A stretch of 64,000 nucleotides of DNA from Firmicutes bacterium M10-2 (GCA_000403415.2 KE159692.1:531947-595946); one strand, 5' to 3'; positions 1 through 8,860 are shown, counted from the stretch's first letter. A program made the numbers and translations. The notes: a model not told the origin generated them from the sequence alone.

Positions 1-242
1 TTCGCACCGATCCCTTTAACATTCAAGAGTTTTGTGAAGATCTCATGATCCACTTCGCTGTCAAAGCCGAATAAAATTTGCGAATCCTCGCGTATTTGAT
101 GATAAGTGTATAAAAACAGCGATTTTCCTATTGGATATTTGTATGGATCAGCCACAAACACTTCATACCCGATTCCGTTGACATCTACGATAATCGAGGA
201 TATGCGAATGTGCCGAACCGTCCCTTCTACGAAAGCAATCAT
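1..242 (-). CDS. ruvA: Holliday junction helicase subunit RuvA (partial, N-terminal 80 residues)
   Basis: Starts at ATG 242 behind AAGGAG and runs off the left window edge, so only the N-terminal part is visible. The product begins MIAFVEGTVRHI and contains DVNGIGYEV and LLNVKGIGA, matching the OB-fold domain and the first helix-hairpin-helix of RuvA. In the family RuvA binds four-way junctions as a tetramer and loads the RuvB motor for branch migration; ruvB normally follows and would lie outside the window. It is the last gene visible in the leftmost minus-strand group, 70 bp after the exonuclease gene. Recognition is from the N-terminal signature only. Confidence 0.9.
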   Translation of the reverse strand, partial: MIAFVEGTVRHIRISSIIVDVNGIGYEVFVADPYKYPIGKSLFLYTYHQIREDSQILFGFDSEVDHEIFTKLLNVKGIGA

Positions 243-312
243 AAAAAATCTCCTTTTATATTAAAAATTATATCAGAAATACTGAATTTTTCAAAAAAAC
301 TATAAAAATAAA

Positions 313-1059
313 TTATAGATCGATATCCAACAGTACCGGACAATGGTCGCTGCCCATGATCTTGTCACAAATTTCTACATCTTTTACTTTTTCCTTTAAA
401 GCGGGTGATACAAGCCAATAATCGATGCGCCATCCGTTTCCTGCCTCGCGGCCACGTTCTACATAAGACCACCATGTGTATTTCACCTCTTTAGGATGCA
501 TCAAGCGATAAGTGTCGATTAATTGGTTCAACAAATTTTTTCTGAAGCCCTTTCGTTCTTCATTTGTAAAACCAGTACTTCCTGCCAAAGTCATCGGATC
601 ATATACATCAATGTTTTCGTTTGCGACATTAAAATCCCCGCAAAGCATGACCGGTTTGTCAAGCGAGGCAATATAGGCACCAAACGCTTTATCCCACTTC
701 ATACGATAATCCAATCGTTTTAGCCCTTCTCCTGCATTTGGCGTATAAACATCGACCACATAATATTGATCATATTCCACAGTCAGTACACGCCCTTCAT
801 GATCATGTTCTTCCTTTCCGATTCCGTACCGAACGCTGAGCGGCTCCTCTTTGGCCATGATCAACGTCCCGCTGTACCCTTTTTTTTCGGCGCAGTTCAT
901 ATACACGTACGGATAACCGTTTTCCATTTCGATTTGATCCGCTTGGGCTTTTGTTTCCTGTAAACATACGATGTCGGCATCCATTGCCTCAATTGCTTCG
1001 TTAAACCCCTTTTTTTTGATGGCTCTTATTCCATTGACATTCCATGTTAAAAGTTTCAT
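313..1059 (-). CDS. xth: Exodeoxyribonuclease III / AP endonuclease
   Basis: 248 residues, start ATG at 1059 chosen because GGAGG lies 5 bases upstream; a longer reading would need a TTG start inside that site. The endonuclease/exonuclease/phosphatase fold is clear: LLTWNVNGIRA at the N-terminus, CLQETK (catalytic Glu), VVDVYTPNAG, CGDFNVA (catalytic Asp and Asn), WRIDYWLVS and the terminal GSDHCPV with the catalytic His. Known role of the family: cleaves DNA 5' of abasic sites and trims 3' ends in base excision repair. Full length for the family. It sits beside ruvA and upstream repair genes (uvrC, mutS2), a DNA-repair neighbourhood. Confidence 0.95.
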   Translation of the reverse strand: MKLLTWNVNGIRAIKKKGFNEAIEAMDADIVCLQETKAQADQIEMENGYPYVYMNCAEKKGYSGTLIMAKEEPLSVRYGIGKEEHDHEGRVLTVEYDQYYVVDVYTPNAGEGLKRLDYRMKWDKAFGAYIASLDKPVMLCGDFNVANENIDVYDPMTLAGSTGFTNEERKGFRKNLLNQLIDTYRLMHPKEVKYTWWSYVERGREAGNGWRIDYWLVSPALKEKVKDVEICDKIMGSDHCPVLLDIDL

Positions 1060-1083
1060 CTTTACCTCCAAAAATTTTAAAAA

Positions 1084-1103
1084 AAGAGACCCGAAGATCT
1101 CTC
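1084..1103 (-). terminator. Rho-independent terminator after the phosphoesterase gene
   Basis: On the minus strand GAGATC-TTCG-GGTCTC is followed by a run of T. It lies directly after the stop of the phosphoesterase gene and before exonuclease III, so it probably ends the cvpA-mutS2-uvrC run. Confidence 0.6.
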
Positions 1104-1641
1104 AAAACCGGAACAATCGATGCTTTTTGATCGGTTCTTCTTTTTTCGCATTCGGCCAGTCCTTTTCAAAGATAAGCTCCGCTTCGGCCTGCATTCCCTG
1201 TAAGGTCAAAATCGCATAGCTTGGTTCTTTCCCATCTCTAGGCGACCAAGTTGATCCCGGATTAATCAAAAGCACACCATGGATCCTTTTGATCATTGAG
1301 CAATGTGTATGTCCGAAACATACGATATCGCATTCGTTTTGCTGGGCCATGCGAACCAGTTCATTTTCGCGGTTCATATAGGAACAACGATGAGAATGCA
1401 CAACCATCAATCGATGCTCTCCAACCTTGATGATTTGCTGATCTTTCATATTTCCTGCCGGAAAGAAATCGTTGTTTCCTCTGGCGAAGATCCAATGATC
1501 AAACAATGCCGGATCATCTTCAAGATCTCCGCAATGTATAAATAAATCAGCATCCTTATTCCATTGTTCGATCTTATTAACTAGTTGAGAGGTTCCATGC
1601 GAATCCGACACCACCACTAGCTTGTATTTTCTTTCATCCAT
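1102..1641 (-). CDS. YfcE/MJ0936-type metallophosphoesterase
   Basis: 179 residues. Metal-binding motifs of the calcineurin-like phosphoesterase fold are visible in order: VVSDSHG near residue 10, HCGDLED around 37, RGNND around 54, VVHSHRC near 80 and FGHTHCS near 110, then NPGSTWSPRDG. Family members are Mn2+-dependent phosphodiesterases; the natural substrate is not known from sequence. The start codon overlaps the stop of the upstream VanY-like gene (TAATG), implying translational coupling. Length and motif order are normal, so the enzyme is probably active. Confidence 0.88.
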   Translation of the reverse strand: MDERKYKLVVVSDSHGTSQLVNKIEQWNKDADLFIHCGDLEDDPALFDHWIFARGNNDFFPAGNMKDQQIIKVGEHRLMVVHSHRCSYMNRENELVRMAQQNECDIVCFGHTHCSMIKRIHGVLLINPGSTWSPRDGKEPSYAILTLQGMQAEAELIFEKDWPNAKKEEPIKKHRLFRF

Positions 1642-2690
1642 TATTGGAGTTCCTCCTCGAATTTCATTTCTTCCATCACCTTGTTTTCGTCAAACATTTT
1701 CTTGGCGTTGGATCGTCCGACATAACGCACTAAATACGGCTGATAATAATGACCTGTCTGTTCTTCTTTCCCTTGCGGATAGCGAACGATAAAGCCATAA
1801 CGCCATGCATTGTTTCTGATCCAGTTGATTTTCTCCAATTCCTTTTCATCCAATTCTTCTTCTAATGCTGTATAGTCATTTTCCAAAAACGCTTTATGCT
1901 GCGCAACCAGCTCGTTCCATTTCATACCGCCTTTTAAAACCACCGTATAGCCAAGCTGCTGTTCGTCTTCTCCACCGGAAAATACGTATTGATCGACATA
2001 TTGTCCATATATAATGCTAGCCTTCAAGTACTGGTCAAGAACTTGTTCATAGCTGAGATATCCTGTTTCAATCGCAAGATCATCTTCGTCTTCCATCATT
2101 TTAGCGTAATCTTTCTGCATAGCTTCAAGACCGGCCAAGATATCTTTTTTCACAAATACATCTTGTATGGAAATAAGATCCGCCGGAACATAACGATACA
2201 CCGAAAGATGAGCATTCAAAATAAGAGTAGGATCGCTTGGATCCTGAACAAGATGAACATCTTGATGAAGAACTTGCTCATTTTCGTAAAAAGCGGTCAG
2301 ATCCGCATAAGAATAATGAGATAAATAAGTACTAAGCGACTCTAACGTAAAATTTCCTTTATATTTATTAATAAAATTCACAATGTATTCATTGGATGCA
2401 TCTTGAGTCTTTTTCGCTTTTGAATAATACAAAGTATTGTAAATCGAAAATTCCGGTTCGTTGATAAATTCCAAATATTGATCCGGCTTGATCTGCTGCG
2501 TGATCATATAATCAATTTCTTTTTCATCAAGATGATCGAGAATCACTTGCCGATTTTCATCATTCACATATGGATAACGTGCCAATGGATCGTATTTTTC
2601 ATTCATTTTGTTCAAGCAAACGATCGCAACAAAAGCGCATAAAGCGATCAAAACAATTCGCAAGCTCAAAGTTTTCTTATCGAGTTTCAT
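1641..2690 (-). CDS. Membrane-anchored VanY/M15-like protein lacking the zinc ligands (pseudoenzyme candidate)
   Basis: 349 residues with an N-terminal membrane anchor (about residues 10-26) and a C-terminal region with the skeleton of D-Ala-D-Ala carboxypeptidases: INWIRNNAWRYGFIVRYP, QGKEEQTGHYY, then LVRYVG. In active VanY-type enzymes the zinc ligands sit in SxHxxGxAxD and in a later WH before xRYVG. Here the first motif reads DEQQLGYTVV and the second YQPYLVRYVG, so both His and the Asp appear replaced. The fold may be kept for binding peptidoglycan stems rather than hydrolysing them. Lies between uvrC (15 bp gap) and the phosphoesterase (1-base overlap). The fold assignment rests on the C-terminal signature; the role is unknown. 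Confidence 0.7.
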   Translation of the reverse strand: MKLDKKTLSLRIVLIALCAFVAIVCLNKMNEKYDPLARYPYVNDENRQVILDHLDEKEIDYMITQQIKPDQYLEFINEPEFSIYNTLYYSKAKKTQDASNEYIVNFINKYKGNFTLESLSTYLSHYSYADLTAFYENEQVLHQDVHLVQDPSDPTLILNAHLSVYRYVPADLISIQDVFVKKDILAGLEAMQKDYAKMMEDEDDLAIETGYLSYEQVLDQYLKASIIYGQYVDQYVFSGGEDEQQLGYTVVLKGGMKWNELVAQHKAFLENDYTALEEELDEKELEKINWIRNNAWRYGFIVRYPQGKEEQTGHYYQPYLVRYVGRSNAKKMFDENKVMEEMKFEEELQ

Positions 2691-2705
2691 AGTTTTAATT
2701 ATACT

Positions 2706-4469
2706 TTATCCTTCTTGGGTGTGCAATTGCTCGTAAAGGCGCTTTGCGACATCTTCCGGGACAACTTGAGCAAGCTGTTCGATTGAAGCTTCCTTTATTC
2801 CTTTTAAGGATTGAAATTGTTTCAGAAGTTCTTTTTTTCGCACAGTCCCAATTCCGTTGACTTCGTCAAGAATCGATTTTGTCATTGCTTTGCTGCGGCG
2901 ATTGCGATGATGTTCGATCGCAAATCGGTGCACTTCATCTTGCAGCCTGGTCAACATGAAAAAGAGCGGATCTTCTTTGGACAGAGAAACTTCTTTTCCG
3001 TTTTCAAGCATCAGAGCTCTTGTGTTGTGTTTTTCATCTTTGACAAGGCCTGCAATCGGAAAAGAAAGCATGAGCTGATCGCGGATTTCTTTGGCAGCAT
3101 TGATCTGTGCTACACCTCCGTCGACAATAAGCAGATCGGGCATTGGCTTTTGTTCTTTCAGCAGCCGAAAATACCGGCGATACACAACTTCTTTCATGGA
3201 ATCGATATCGGATCGATAAGAGTCCAAATTGTAATGACGATATTGAGATTTATTCGGCTTGCCATTTTCAAAAACAACAAGACCCGACACATTGTTCGTG
3301 CCTTGAATGTGCGAGTTATCGAAACTTTCGATCGTATGGATCGGCTTGCCGATAATGCGGGATAAATGCTGCATAGCCATATCGAGTTCTTTATCTTTTT
3401 TATAAATAAGCTGAAATTTCTGATCGTGCGCTTCTTTGGCATTTTTGATGACAAGATCGATCAGTTTTTTCTTTTCTCCTCGCTCAGGTGCTTTGACTTT
3501 TACGTTCAAAGCGTTTTCCAGCGCTTCGATATCCGTTTCTTTGGGAACAAGCAATTCTTTGGGTTTCGTGTTGCTGGTGTAGTATTGAACAATAAAACTA
3601 ATAAATGCTTCTTCTTTTTCTTCGTAGATCGGCGTGATGGAAAGCGTTCGTTCGAGCAATTTTCCATCCCGTATAAAAAATCCGTAAAAGCTAATGTACC
3701 CTTTGTCTTCATAATAGCCGAACACATCTCGAGAGATGTGATCTGAAAAATCGATCGATTGTTTTTCTTTGATATGTTCAATATGCACAATTTGATCACG
3801 CAATTCCTTGGCGCGTTCAAACTGAAGTTCTTCGGCAGCTGTCTGCATTTTCTTTCGCAGTTTTTGAAGCACTTCTTCCATATCTCCTTTTAGGAAACGA
3901 ATGACTTGAGTACGAATCCTTCCCACTTCTTTGGGATCGGTTTCCCGAACGCAAGGAGCCAAGCATTGATGCATATGATAATACAGACATGCTTGCTTTC
4001 CTAAAGTGCGGCATTTTCGAATAGGAAAGATCTGATTGACCAATTTTACCATTTCATAGGCTGAGCTGGAACTCGGATAAGGGCCGAAATAACGTGATTT
4101 TTTATTCGTCGGCTTGCGGGATATGCGAACCATAAAATCTTTTTCGCCACTCACTTCGATATACGGATACATCTTATCGTCCATGAACATGATATTAAAA
4201 GGCGGGCGATGCTTCTTGATCAAGTTGATTTCCAGCAGCAGTGCTTCCTTTTCGGATCCGGTCACAATATATTCGAAATCCCGGATATGTGATACGAGTT
4301 TTGTAGTCTTGTTGTTGTGAACCCCCGTAAAATAGGAACGAACACGATTTTTCAGAATCTTCGCTTTTCCGACATACAAAATCTTCCCTTTCTCATCTTT
4401 CATGATATAGCAGCCGGGCTGATCCGGCAGCAACGATAATTTGTCTTGCAAGTGTTTTGAAACTGCCAT
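2706..4469 (-). CDS. uvrC: Excinuclease ABC subunit C
   Basis: 587 residues, near the usual 590-610. N-terminal GIY-YIG nuclease (GCYIMKDEKGKILYVGKAK, residues 19-37), a central UVR motif (LQFERAKELRDQIVHIE near 215), the RNase H-like C-terminal nuclease with ESFDNSHIQG near 382 and LLIVDGGVAQ near 446, and terminal helix-hairpin-helix repeats (LDEVNGIGTVRKKELLK). UvrC makes both incisions in nucleotide excision repair after UvrAB damage recognition. It follows mutS2 by 17 bp with a GAGGAAAC ribosome site, so the two are probably co-transcribed. uvrA and uvrB are not in the window. Confidence 0.97.
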   Translation of the reverse strand: MAVSKHLQDKLSLLPDQPGCYIMKDEKGKILYVGKAKILKNRVRSYFTGVHNNKTTKLVSHIRDFEYIVTGSEKEALLLEINLIKKHRPPFNIMFMDDKMYPYIEVSGEKDFMVRISRKPTNKKSRYFGPYPSSSSAYEMVKLVNQIFPIRKCRTLGKQACLYYHMHQCLAPCVRETDPKEVGRIRTQVIRFLKGDMEEVLQKLRKKMQTAAEELQFERAKELRDQIVHIEHIKEKQSIDFSDHISRDVFGYYEDKGYISFYGFFIRDGKLLERTLSITPIYEEKEEAFISFIVQYYTSNTKPKELLVPKETDIEALENALNVKVKAPERGEKKKLIDLVIKNAKEAHDQKFQLIYKKDKELDMAMQHLSRIIGKPIHTIESFDNSHIQGTNNVSGLVVFENGKPNKSQYRHYNLDSYRSDIDSMKEVVYRRYFRLLKEQKPMPDLLIVDGGVAQINAAKEIRDQLMLSFPIAGLVKDEKHNTRALMLENGKEVSLSKEDPLFFMLTRLQDEVHRFAIEHHRNRRSKAMTKSILDEVNGIGTVRKKELLKQFQSLKGIKEASIEQLAQVVPEDVAKRLYEQLHTQEG

Positions 4470-4486
4470 GTTTCCTCTTTTCTAAT

Positions 4487-6808
4487 TTATTTGAAAGTGA
4501 CGATCGTCGCGCCAAGACCACCTTCGTTCGGTCCTGCCGATTCAAAGCTTTTTACAGTATTTCTCTTTCTTAGATCATCCCAGACTGCTTTGCGAAGTTT
4601 CCCGGTTCCCATACCGTGAATGATCCGCACACTAATTGCTTTATGAACAATGGCCTGATCCAAGTAGCGATCCAATGCATTGAGCCCTTCTTCAACTCGC
4701 ATTCCGATCAAGTTCAATTCGAGTGGAAAACGTTTGGTAATTCGTTCAAGATGAGGTTTTGAGGCGACCTTTTGAACATTTGGCCGTTTCATCTTTTTCA
4801 GTACATTGGTCTTGACATTCACCTTCATTCCGTTGGTGAGAATGGTTGCCTGGTTTTTACGCAGTTCGATGATTTCTCCATGAGAATTGAGCGAATCGAT
4901 ATGCACATAATCCCCTACTTGAAACTTTTCTTTCGCTTCTTTTTCTTCTTTTGGCTTTGGTGCGAGCGCATTGATCTCATGAAGTGATTCAATCTGCTCA
5001 TGAATCTTTACTTGCGGATGTTCCTTCATCTTCGATAAGATGGCTTTTGCTTCTTCGCGCTTTTCATCGAGCATACGTTCGAGTTCCTGTTCGTAATCTT
5101 TCTCGAGCATGTCTTTTTTATTTTGCCATTTTTGTTTTTCAGCTTCCGCTTCTTTCTGAATCGTATGCGCATGCTTGATGAGCGTGTCAAATCGTTCTTC
5201 TTTTTTGAGTACTTCTTTTTGAAGTTTTTCAAGTTGTTCGAGCGCCTTTTGTGACTCTTTCATATTCTCATCTTTATATTGTCTGGCTTGTTCGATAATT
5301 TCCTTTTTTAAATGAAGCTGGGATGCGATCGCAAACGCATACGATCCGCCCGAAATTCCCGGAAGATATTTATAAGTCGGACGTAATGCTTCGATATCGA
5401 ATTCTACGCTGGATACAAGTGTATGAGAATTTGATTTCCCGAATTCTTTGACTTGATCATAGTGTGTAGAAGTAATTATGGTCGATTGTTTTTCGATCAA
5501 ATACGTCAAGATAGCAGTCGCAAGACTTGCTCCTTCCAATGGATCGGTTCCGTTTCCGATCTCATCCAGCAAAACGAAAGTATGTTCGTCACTCACTTGA
5601 CAAATTCGTGCAATCTTTGACATATGCGATGAAAAAGTTGATAAATTGTTTTCGATCGATTGATCATCCCCGATATCAAACCACATCGAACGATACCACG
5701 GAAGGATGGCATCATGAGCAAGAACCGGAAAACCTGCGTGAGACAACACAACAAACAATCCGATTGTTTTCAAAGTAACGGTCTTTCCACCCATGTTAGG
5801 ACCGGAAACCATGAGGCAGTATTGATCTTTTGTACATGAATACGTATTGGGCACGACCGTTTTTTCATCAATCAGAGGATGTCTTGCATATTCAAAACGA
5901 AAGGAATGATCCCGAGTCTGAAATTTCGGAATGCAGCCATCATAGCGCTGAGCCCATTTCGCCCTTGCCATGATGGAATCAAGCATTGTCAACGTTTCGA
6001 GATTGCTTGCCAATACCAAAGCCTGAACGGCGACTTGTTTGGTGAGTTCCTGACAAATTCGTTTTTTTTCTTCTTCGATTTCCAGTTCGAACGTTTGAAT
6101 GCGATTATTGTAGGAAACAAATTCTCGCGGTTCGACATACGTTGCCATCCCGCTTTGACTGCTGCCATGGATCATCCCGCCAAAACTGTTCTTGTCCTGG
6201 GTTTTTGCCAGAACACAAAGACGGCCTTGAAAGCTCGTGATTGTCGTATCCATTAATTTATTGGAATTTTTCTTTACATAATTACGGGCAAAGACAGTCA
6301 GATCAGCTCTTGCGTTTCTAAGTCCTTGTATTTTTCCGGCTAAGATCGCTGTTGCGTTTTCTTTGATATTTCCGCTCAAGTCGATCATTGATTCGATTTT
6401 TTTGCGCAATTTAACACACGGATCCATAGTCGACACGTATTCGAAAAGAAGCGGCTCCCTTTCTTCTTCGAACGCGTTGGCAGCATTGTTGACTGCTGCC
6501 AAAAAAAGTGCGATCGAATTGAGCTCAGTCGGCAAAAGAGTGATCGAACGAGTCGCCGCATCGATATATGGCTGAATGTCGTTCACTCCTCCCATAGAAA
6601 CTTCTTTTCCTAGTCGAACATATTCCATGCCTTCCCGTACGTATTGAAGCTGTTCCTTCGCTTCTTGAATGTTTGTGTAAGGCATGGCTTTTCTAATCAG
6701 ATCAATTGAGCGGGAAAAAGCGCAATAAGCAGCAATCTGCTCAAGGACGTTTGCGTAATCGATCGAGCGATCGAGTTGTTTTTTAAATGCCTGCTTTTTG
6801 TCGTACAT
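4487..6808 (-). CDS. mutS2: MutS2 endonuclease / ribosome-rescue ATPase
   Basis: 773 residues, normal for MutS2. The ABC-type ATPase core has Walker A GPNMGGKTVTLK (about 340), LSTFSSHMSK signature and LLDEIGNGTDPLEG (Walker B, about 415), followed by a long charged coiled coil (about 510-640), a KOW-like stretch and a C-terminal Smr domain with LNLIGMRVEEGLNALD and VRIIHGMGTGKLR. It lacks the mismatch-binding domain of MutS1. Family roles are suppression of homologous recombination and, in Bacillus, splitting collided ribosomes. The start (AAGGAGG, 11 bases upstream) lies inside the end of the cvpA gene, a 26-bp overlap. Confidence 0.96.
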   Translation of the reverse strand: MYDKKQAFKKQLDRSIDYANVLEQIAAYCAFSRSIDLIRKAMPYTNIQEAKEQLQYVREGMEYVRLGKEVSMGGVNDIQPYIDAATRSITLLPTELNSIALFLAAVNNAANAFEEEREPLLFEYVSTMDPCVKLRKKIESMIDLSGNIKENATAILAGKIQGLRNARADLTVFARNYVKKNSNKLMDTTITSFQGRLCVLAKTQDKNSFGGMIHGSSQSGMATYVEPREFVSYNNRIQTFELEIEEEKKRICQELTKQVAVQALVLASNLETLTMLDSIMARAKWAQRYDGCIPKFQTRDHSFRFEYARHPLIDEKTVVPNTYSCTKDQYCLMVSGPNMGGKTVTLKTIGLFVVLSHAGFPVLAHDAILPWYRSMWFDIGDDQSIENNLSTFSSHMSKIARICQVSDEHTFVLLDEIGNGTDPLEGASLATAILTYLIEKQSTIITSTHYDQVKEFGKSNSHTLVSSVEFDIEALRPTYKYLPGISGGSYAFAIASQLHLKKEIIEQARQYKDENMKESQKALEQLEKLQKEVLKKEERFDTLIKHAHTIQKEAEAEKQKWQNKKDMLEKDYEQELERMLDEKREEAKAILSKMKEHPQVKIHEQIESLHEINALAPKPKEEKEAKEKFQVGDYVHIDSLNSHGEIIELRKNQATILTNGMKVNVKTNVLKKMKRPNVQKVASKPHLERITKRFPLELNLIGMRVEEGLNALDRYLDQAIVHKAISVRIIHGMGTGKLRKAVWDDLRKRNTVKSFESAGPNEGGLGATIVTFK

Positions 6809-7211
6809 AGGCGTCTACCTCCTTAAAATATGGGTACACGACGGAGGAATTATACCAAGTTCCGTCGATTGGCAAATAAGACACGATATAAAAAAACAGT
6901 GCAAAGATCACATAGATCCGCACAAGTGCGAAAAACACAGCACCTATGCGGTCCAGCAAAGAAAATACACCATGTTTTTTTGGTAGGATCATTCCTTGCA
7001 GAAAAGCAAGCAGCACGCGTATTCCGATAAAAACGAGCAAAGCGTATGAATCGAGTCCCGGATAGTTTTGAACGATATAAAGGCACAAAAAGACAGATCC
7101 GATCAAACAGATCAGATCACTGATCTGGCGCAGCAACCCTTTTCTCCAAGCGGTAATCAAAGTCGTGATCATAAAGAAGATCAATATAAGGTCAATGAGT
7201 TGTATAGACAT
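6783..7211 (-). CDS. CvpA family membrane protein
   Basis: About 142 residues from Met 7211; an in-frame Met at 7253 would add 14 residues and no strong ribosome site decides between them. Four hydrophobic segments can be read: LIDLILIFFMITTLIT, a short pair around LICLIGSVFLCLYIV, the LLVFIGIRVLLAF stretch and VFFALVRIYVIFALFFYIV. The opening pattern (IDLILI...AWRKGLLRQI) is typical of CvpA/YshB, which precedes mutS2 in many Bacillota. Function is not established beyond colicin V production and cell-surface phenotypes. It is the first gene of the run towards uvrC and is divergent from the sigma-factor gene. Confidence 0.8.
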   Translation of the reverse strand: MSIQLIDLILIFFMITTLITAWRKGLLRQISDLICLIGSVFLCLYIVQNYPGLDSYALLVFIGIRVLLAFLQGMILPKKHGVFSLLDRIGAVFFALVRIYVIFALFFYIVSYLPIDGTWYNSSVVYPYFKEVDAYVRQKAGI

Positions 7212-7325
7212 GCATTCATTGTAAATCATCTTTTCTTCTATTGCAAAACTCAAGAAATCATGTCACCTTTTTGCTGTCTGAATCGTAGTATAGGTGAAAG
7301 ATCTTTCAAAGAAAGTGAGGAACTT

Positions 7326-7807
7326 ATGCGCATACCTGTGGAATGTTTGATTGAATGTTACAAAGACCATTTGTTCGGGGCCGCATTTTCGGTGACGCAA
7401 AACGTAGCCGACGCTCAAGACGCGTCCAAAACACATTCATTCGATATCATCAGTCGTCTGTCGAATTCGAAAACGAGCAACATATTCGTTTATGGCTTTT
7501 TCGCACCGTTTACAATCAGTCAAAAGATATTCGAAAATCATTTTGGAAGCGAAACAAAGTCAGCCTGGATGAAGTGATCGATTTGTATTATCCGGAGCCG
7601 TCAAAAAAGCGGGATTTATTCGAGGCCGTGCTTCGGCTTCCGAAAAAGGAACGCTCGATCCTGCAACTGTATTATTACGAGGACTATTCAATCAAAGAAA
7701 TTGCATCCATCCTCGGATTAAAAGAGCCGACAGCGAAAAAGCGGTTATCTCGTGCCCGCATCTTACTCAAACAAAGATTATTGGAGGATTGGAATGAAGA
7801 CGAATAA
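7326..7807 (+). pseudogene. ECF-type RNA polymerase sigma factor with a frameshift
   Basis: Start ATG 7326 has GTGAGG upstream. The first frame encodes the region 2 opening (CYKDHLFGAAFSVTQNVADAQD); the rest (NTFIRYHQ, HIRLWLFRTVYNQSKD, then region 4 LPKKERSILQLYYYEDYSIKEIA and TAKKRLSRARILLKQRL) is in another frame ending at 7807. The two join if one base is added near 7425-7432 (GACGCGTCC), giving a product of about 160 residues, the usual ECF size. So it is either a true one-base deletion or a sequencing error; region 4 alone is intact. The start of the membrane protein downstream overlaps the stop by 14 bp, the usual sigma/anti-sigma arrangement. Confidence 0.8.
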
Positions 7808-8384
7808 ACAAAAATATAAAGAAACGTTCTCCTCACTGACGTGCATAGAACCTATCGTGATGGAGGAAAGAAAGATGCAAAAACAAAATAAATTTTCAAT
7901 GGCTTTTACGGTGTGCGCTTTAATACTTGTGCTTAGCGGAGGAACAATTTGCTACGCCAATGATATCGGCGGGATCAAAACGATTATCAATGGCTGGTTC
8001 CATGGAGAAAAGATTCAGGTAAATGCCGTCAAAAAAGATGGAATAGGTTATGACTTTTACAAAGATGGCGAAGAAGAGCCGTTCATGGGTGGAGGTGGCG
8101 TGACCTACGATGAATTCGGTAATGAAGTTCCTTTATCGGCAGAGGATGTCTTGGAAAACTCTTCCAAAGTGATCGAGAAGCAGGCGGACGGAAAAGTAGT
8201 TCTTTACGATCACGACCTCTCAATCGACATTACCGATTATTTAAAAGATGGAAAAGCGAAATTAATCGTAGTCAATCATGGCACAACAACCTATTGGAAT
8301 ATCGAAGTGGATGACTATTCGACATCCTTTTCAACCTATTTAGAAGAGCCTGACGATGTCGACGAATATGTTGCTGTTCAATGA
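7794..8384 (+). CDS. Single-pass membrane protein, probable sigma-factor partner
   Basis: 196 residues from ATG 7794, which has GGAGG 6 bases upstream and overlaps the end of the sigma gene. A cytoplasmic N-terminus of about 35 residues precedes one membrane helix (FSMAFTVCALILVLSGGTI) and an acidic extracellular domain with GGGGVTYDEFGNEV and SIDITDYLKDGKAKLIVV. The size, topology and coupling to an ECF sigma gene fit an anti-sigma or co-regulator, but no zinc-binding ZAS motif is visible and the family is not recognised with certainty. The same start could also be re-initiated after translation of sigma region 4. A terminator follows directly. Confidence 0.75.
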   Translation: MKTNKQKYKETFSSLTCIEPIVMEERKMQKQNKFSMAFTVCALILVLSGGTICYANDIGGIKTIINGWFHGEKIQVNAVKKDGIGYDFYKDGEEEPFMGGGGVTYDEFGNEVPLSAEDVLENSSKVIEKQADGKVVLYDHDLSIDITDYLKDGKAKLIVVNHGTTTYWNIEVDDYSTSFSTYLEEPDDVDEYVAVQ

Positions 8385-8412
8385 AAAACCGGAAATTTTC
8401 CGGTTTTTTAGG
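8384..8412 (+). terminator. Terminator of the sigma/membrane-protein operon
   Basis: AACCGGAAA followed by TTTCCGGTT and a T run starts at the stop codon of the membrane protein gene; a strong perfect stem. Confidence 0.85.
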
Positions 8413-8528
8413 ATTCCGGCAGTTTCCCCACAAAACAGTTTTCATCTTTCCGAATTTATTATACCCGCTTTCTTTAGGTTTGCCTCCGGATTGTCTTAAA
8501 AAGAAATAATTTTCATTTTATCGTCATA

Positions 8529-8557
8529 TTGACACTAGACCTCATTTTAGATATAAT
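8529..8557 (+). promoter_or_regulatory. Consensus sigma-A promoter of tRNA-Leu
   Basis: TTGACA (8529-8534), 17-bp spacer and TATAAT (8552-8557): a perfect match to the vegetative consensus, 13 bp upstream of the mature tRNA 5' end. Confidence 0.9.
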
Positions 8558-8570
8558 AATTATGCATTTT

Positions 8571-8655
8571 GCGGAGATGGCGAAATTGGTAGACGCGCTA
8601 GCTTCAGGCGCTAGTGAGGCAACTCATGTGGGTTCGAGTCCCGTTCTCCGCACCA
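8571..8655 (+). tRNA. tRNA-Leu (anticodon CAG)
   Basis: 85 bases with CCA encoded. Acceptor arms GCGGAGA/TCTCCGC pair fully; the anticodon stem CTAGC/GCTAG encloses TTCAGGC, giving anticodon CAG for CUG codons. A long variable arm and the GGTTCGAGTCC T-arm are present, as expected for a class II tRNA. It stands alone with its own promoter and terminator. Confidence 0.95.
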
Positions 8656-8666
8656 TAGTGAATTTA

Positions 8667-8692
8667 GCCCTTATATAAAGGGTTTTTTTTTA
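8667..8692 (+). terminator. Terminator of tRNA-Leu
   Basis: CCCTT-ATATA-AAGGG followed by nine T residues, 12 bases after the tRNA. The stretch from here to about 8837 holds nothing I can support. Confidence 0.75.
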
Positions 8693-8837
8693 CGTGTCGG
8701 ATAAAAGTCGGATATTTATAGCTTTTTTTCTTGAATAAGTGATATTCTATGTACAGAAAGGATGTACATTTTATGGCTGTTAAATGGCAATTTAACGGAA
8801 AAATCTATAAATAGATGGAAAGGCTGGCTTTGCAACA

Positions 8838-8860
8838 AAAAAAGACCCTTTCGGATCTTT
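8838..8860 (-). terminator. Terminator of the PurF-like gene
   Basis: Minus strand AGATCC-GAAA-GGGTCT followed by T7, overlapping the stop codon region of the gene. Confidence 0.7.

Noticed and set aside
3194-4014. Several frames antisense or shifted inside uvrC
   Set aside because: Shadow frames over a well-recognised gene, with no ribosome sites.
7068-7577. A long plus-strand frame covering the start of the cvpA gene and the sigma gene
   Set aside because: Only the part from 7326 is coding; the rest is a shadow of cvpA and of the shifted sigma frame.
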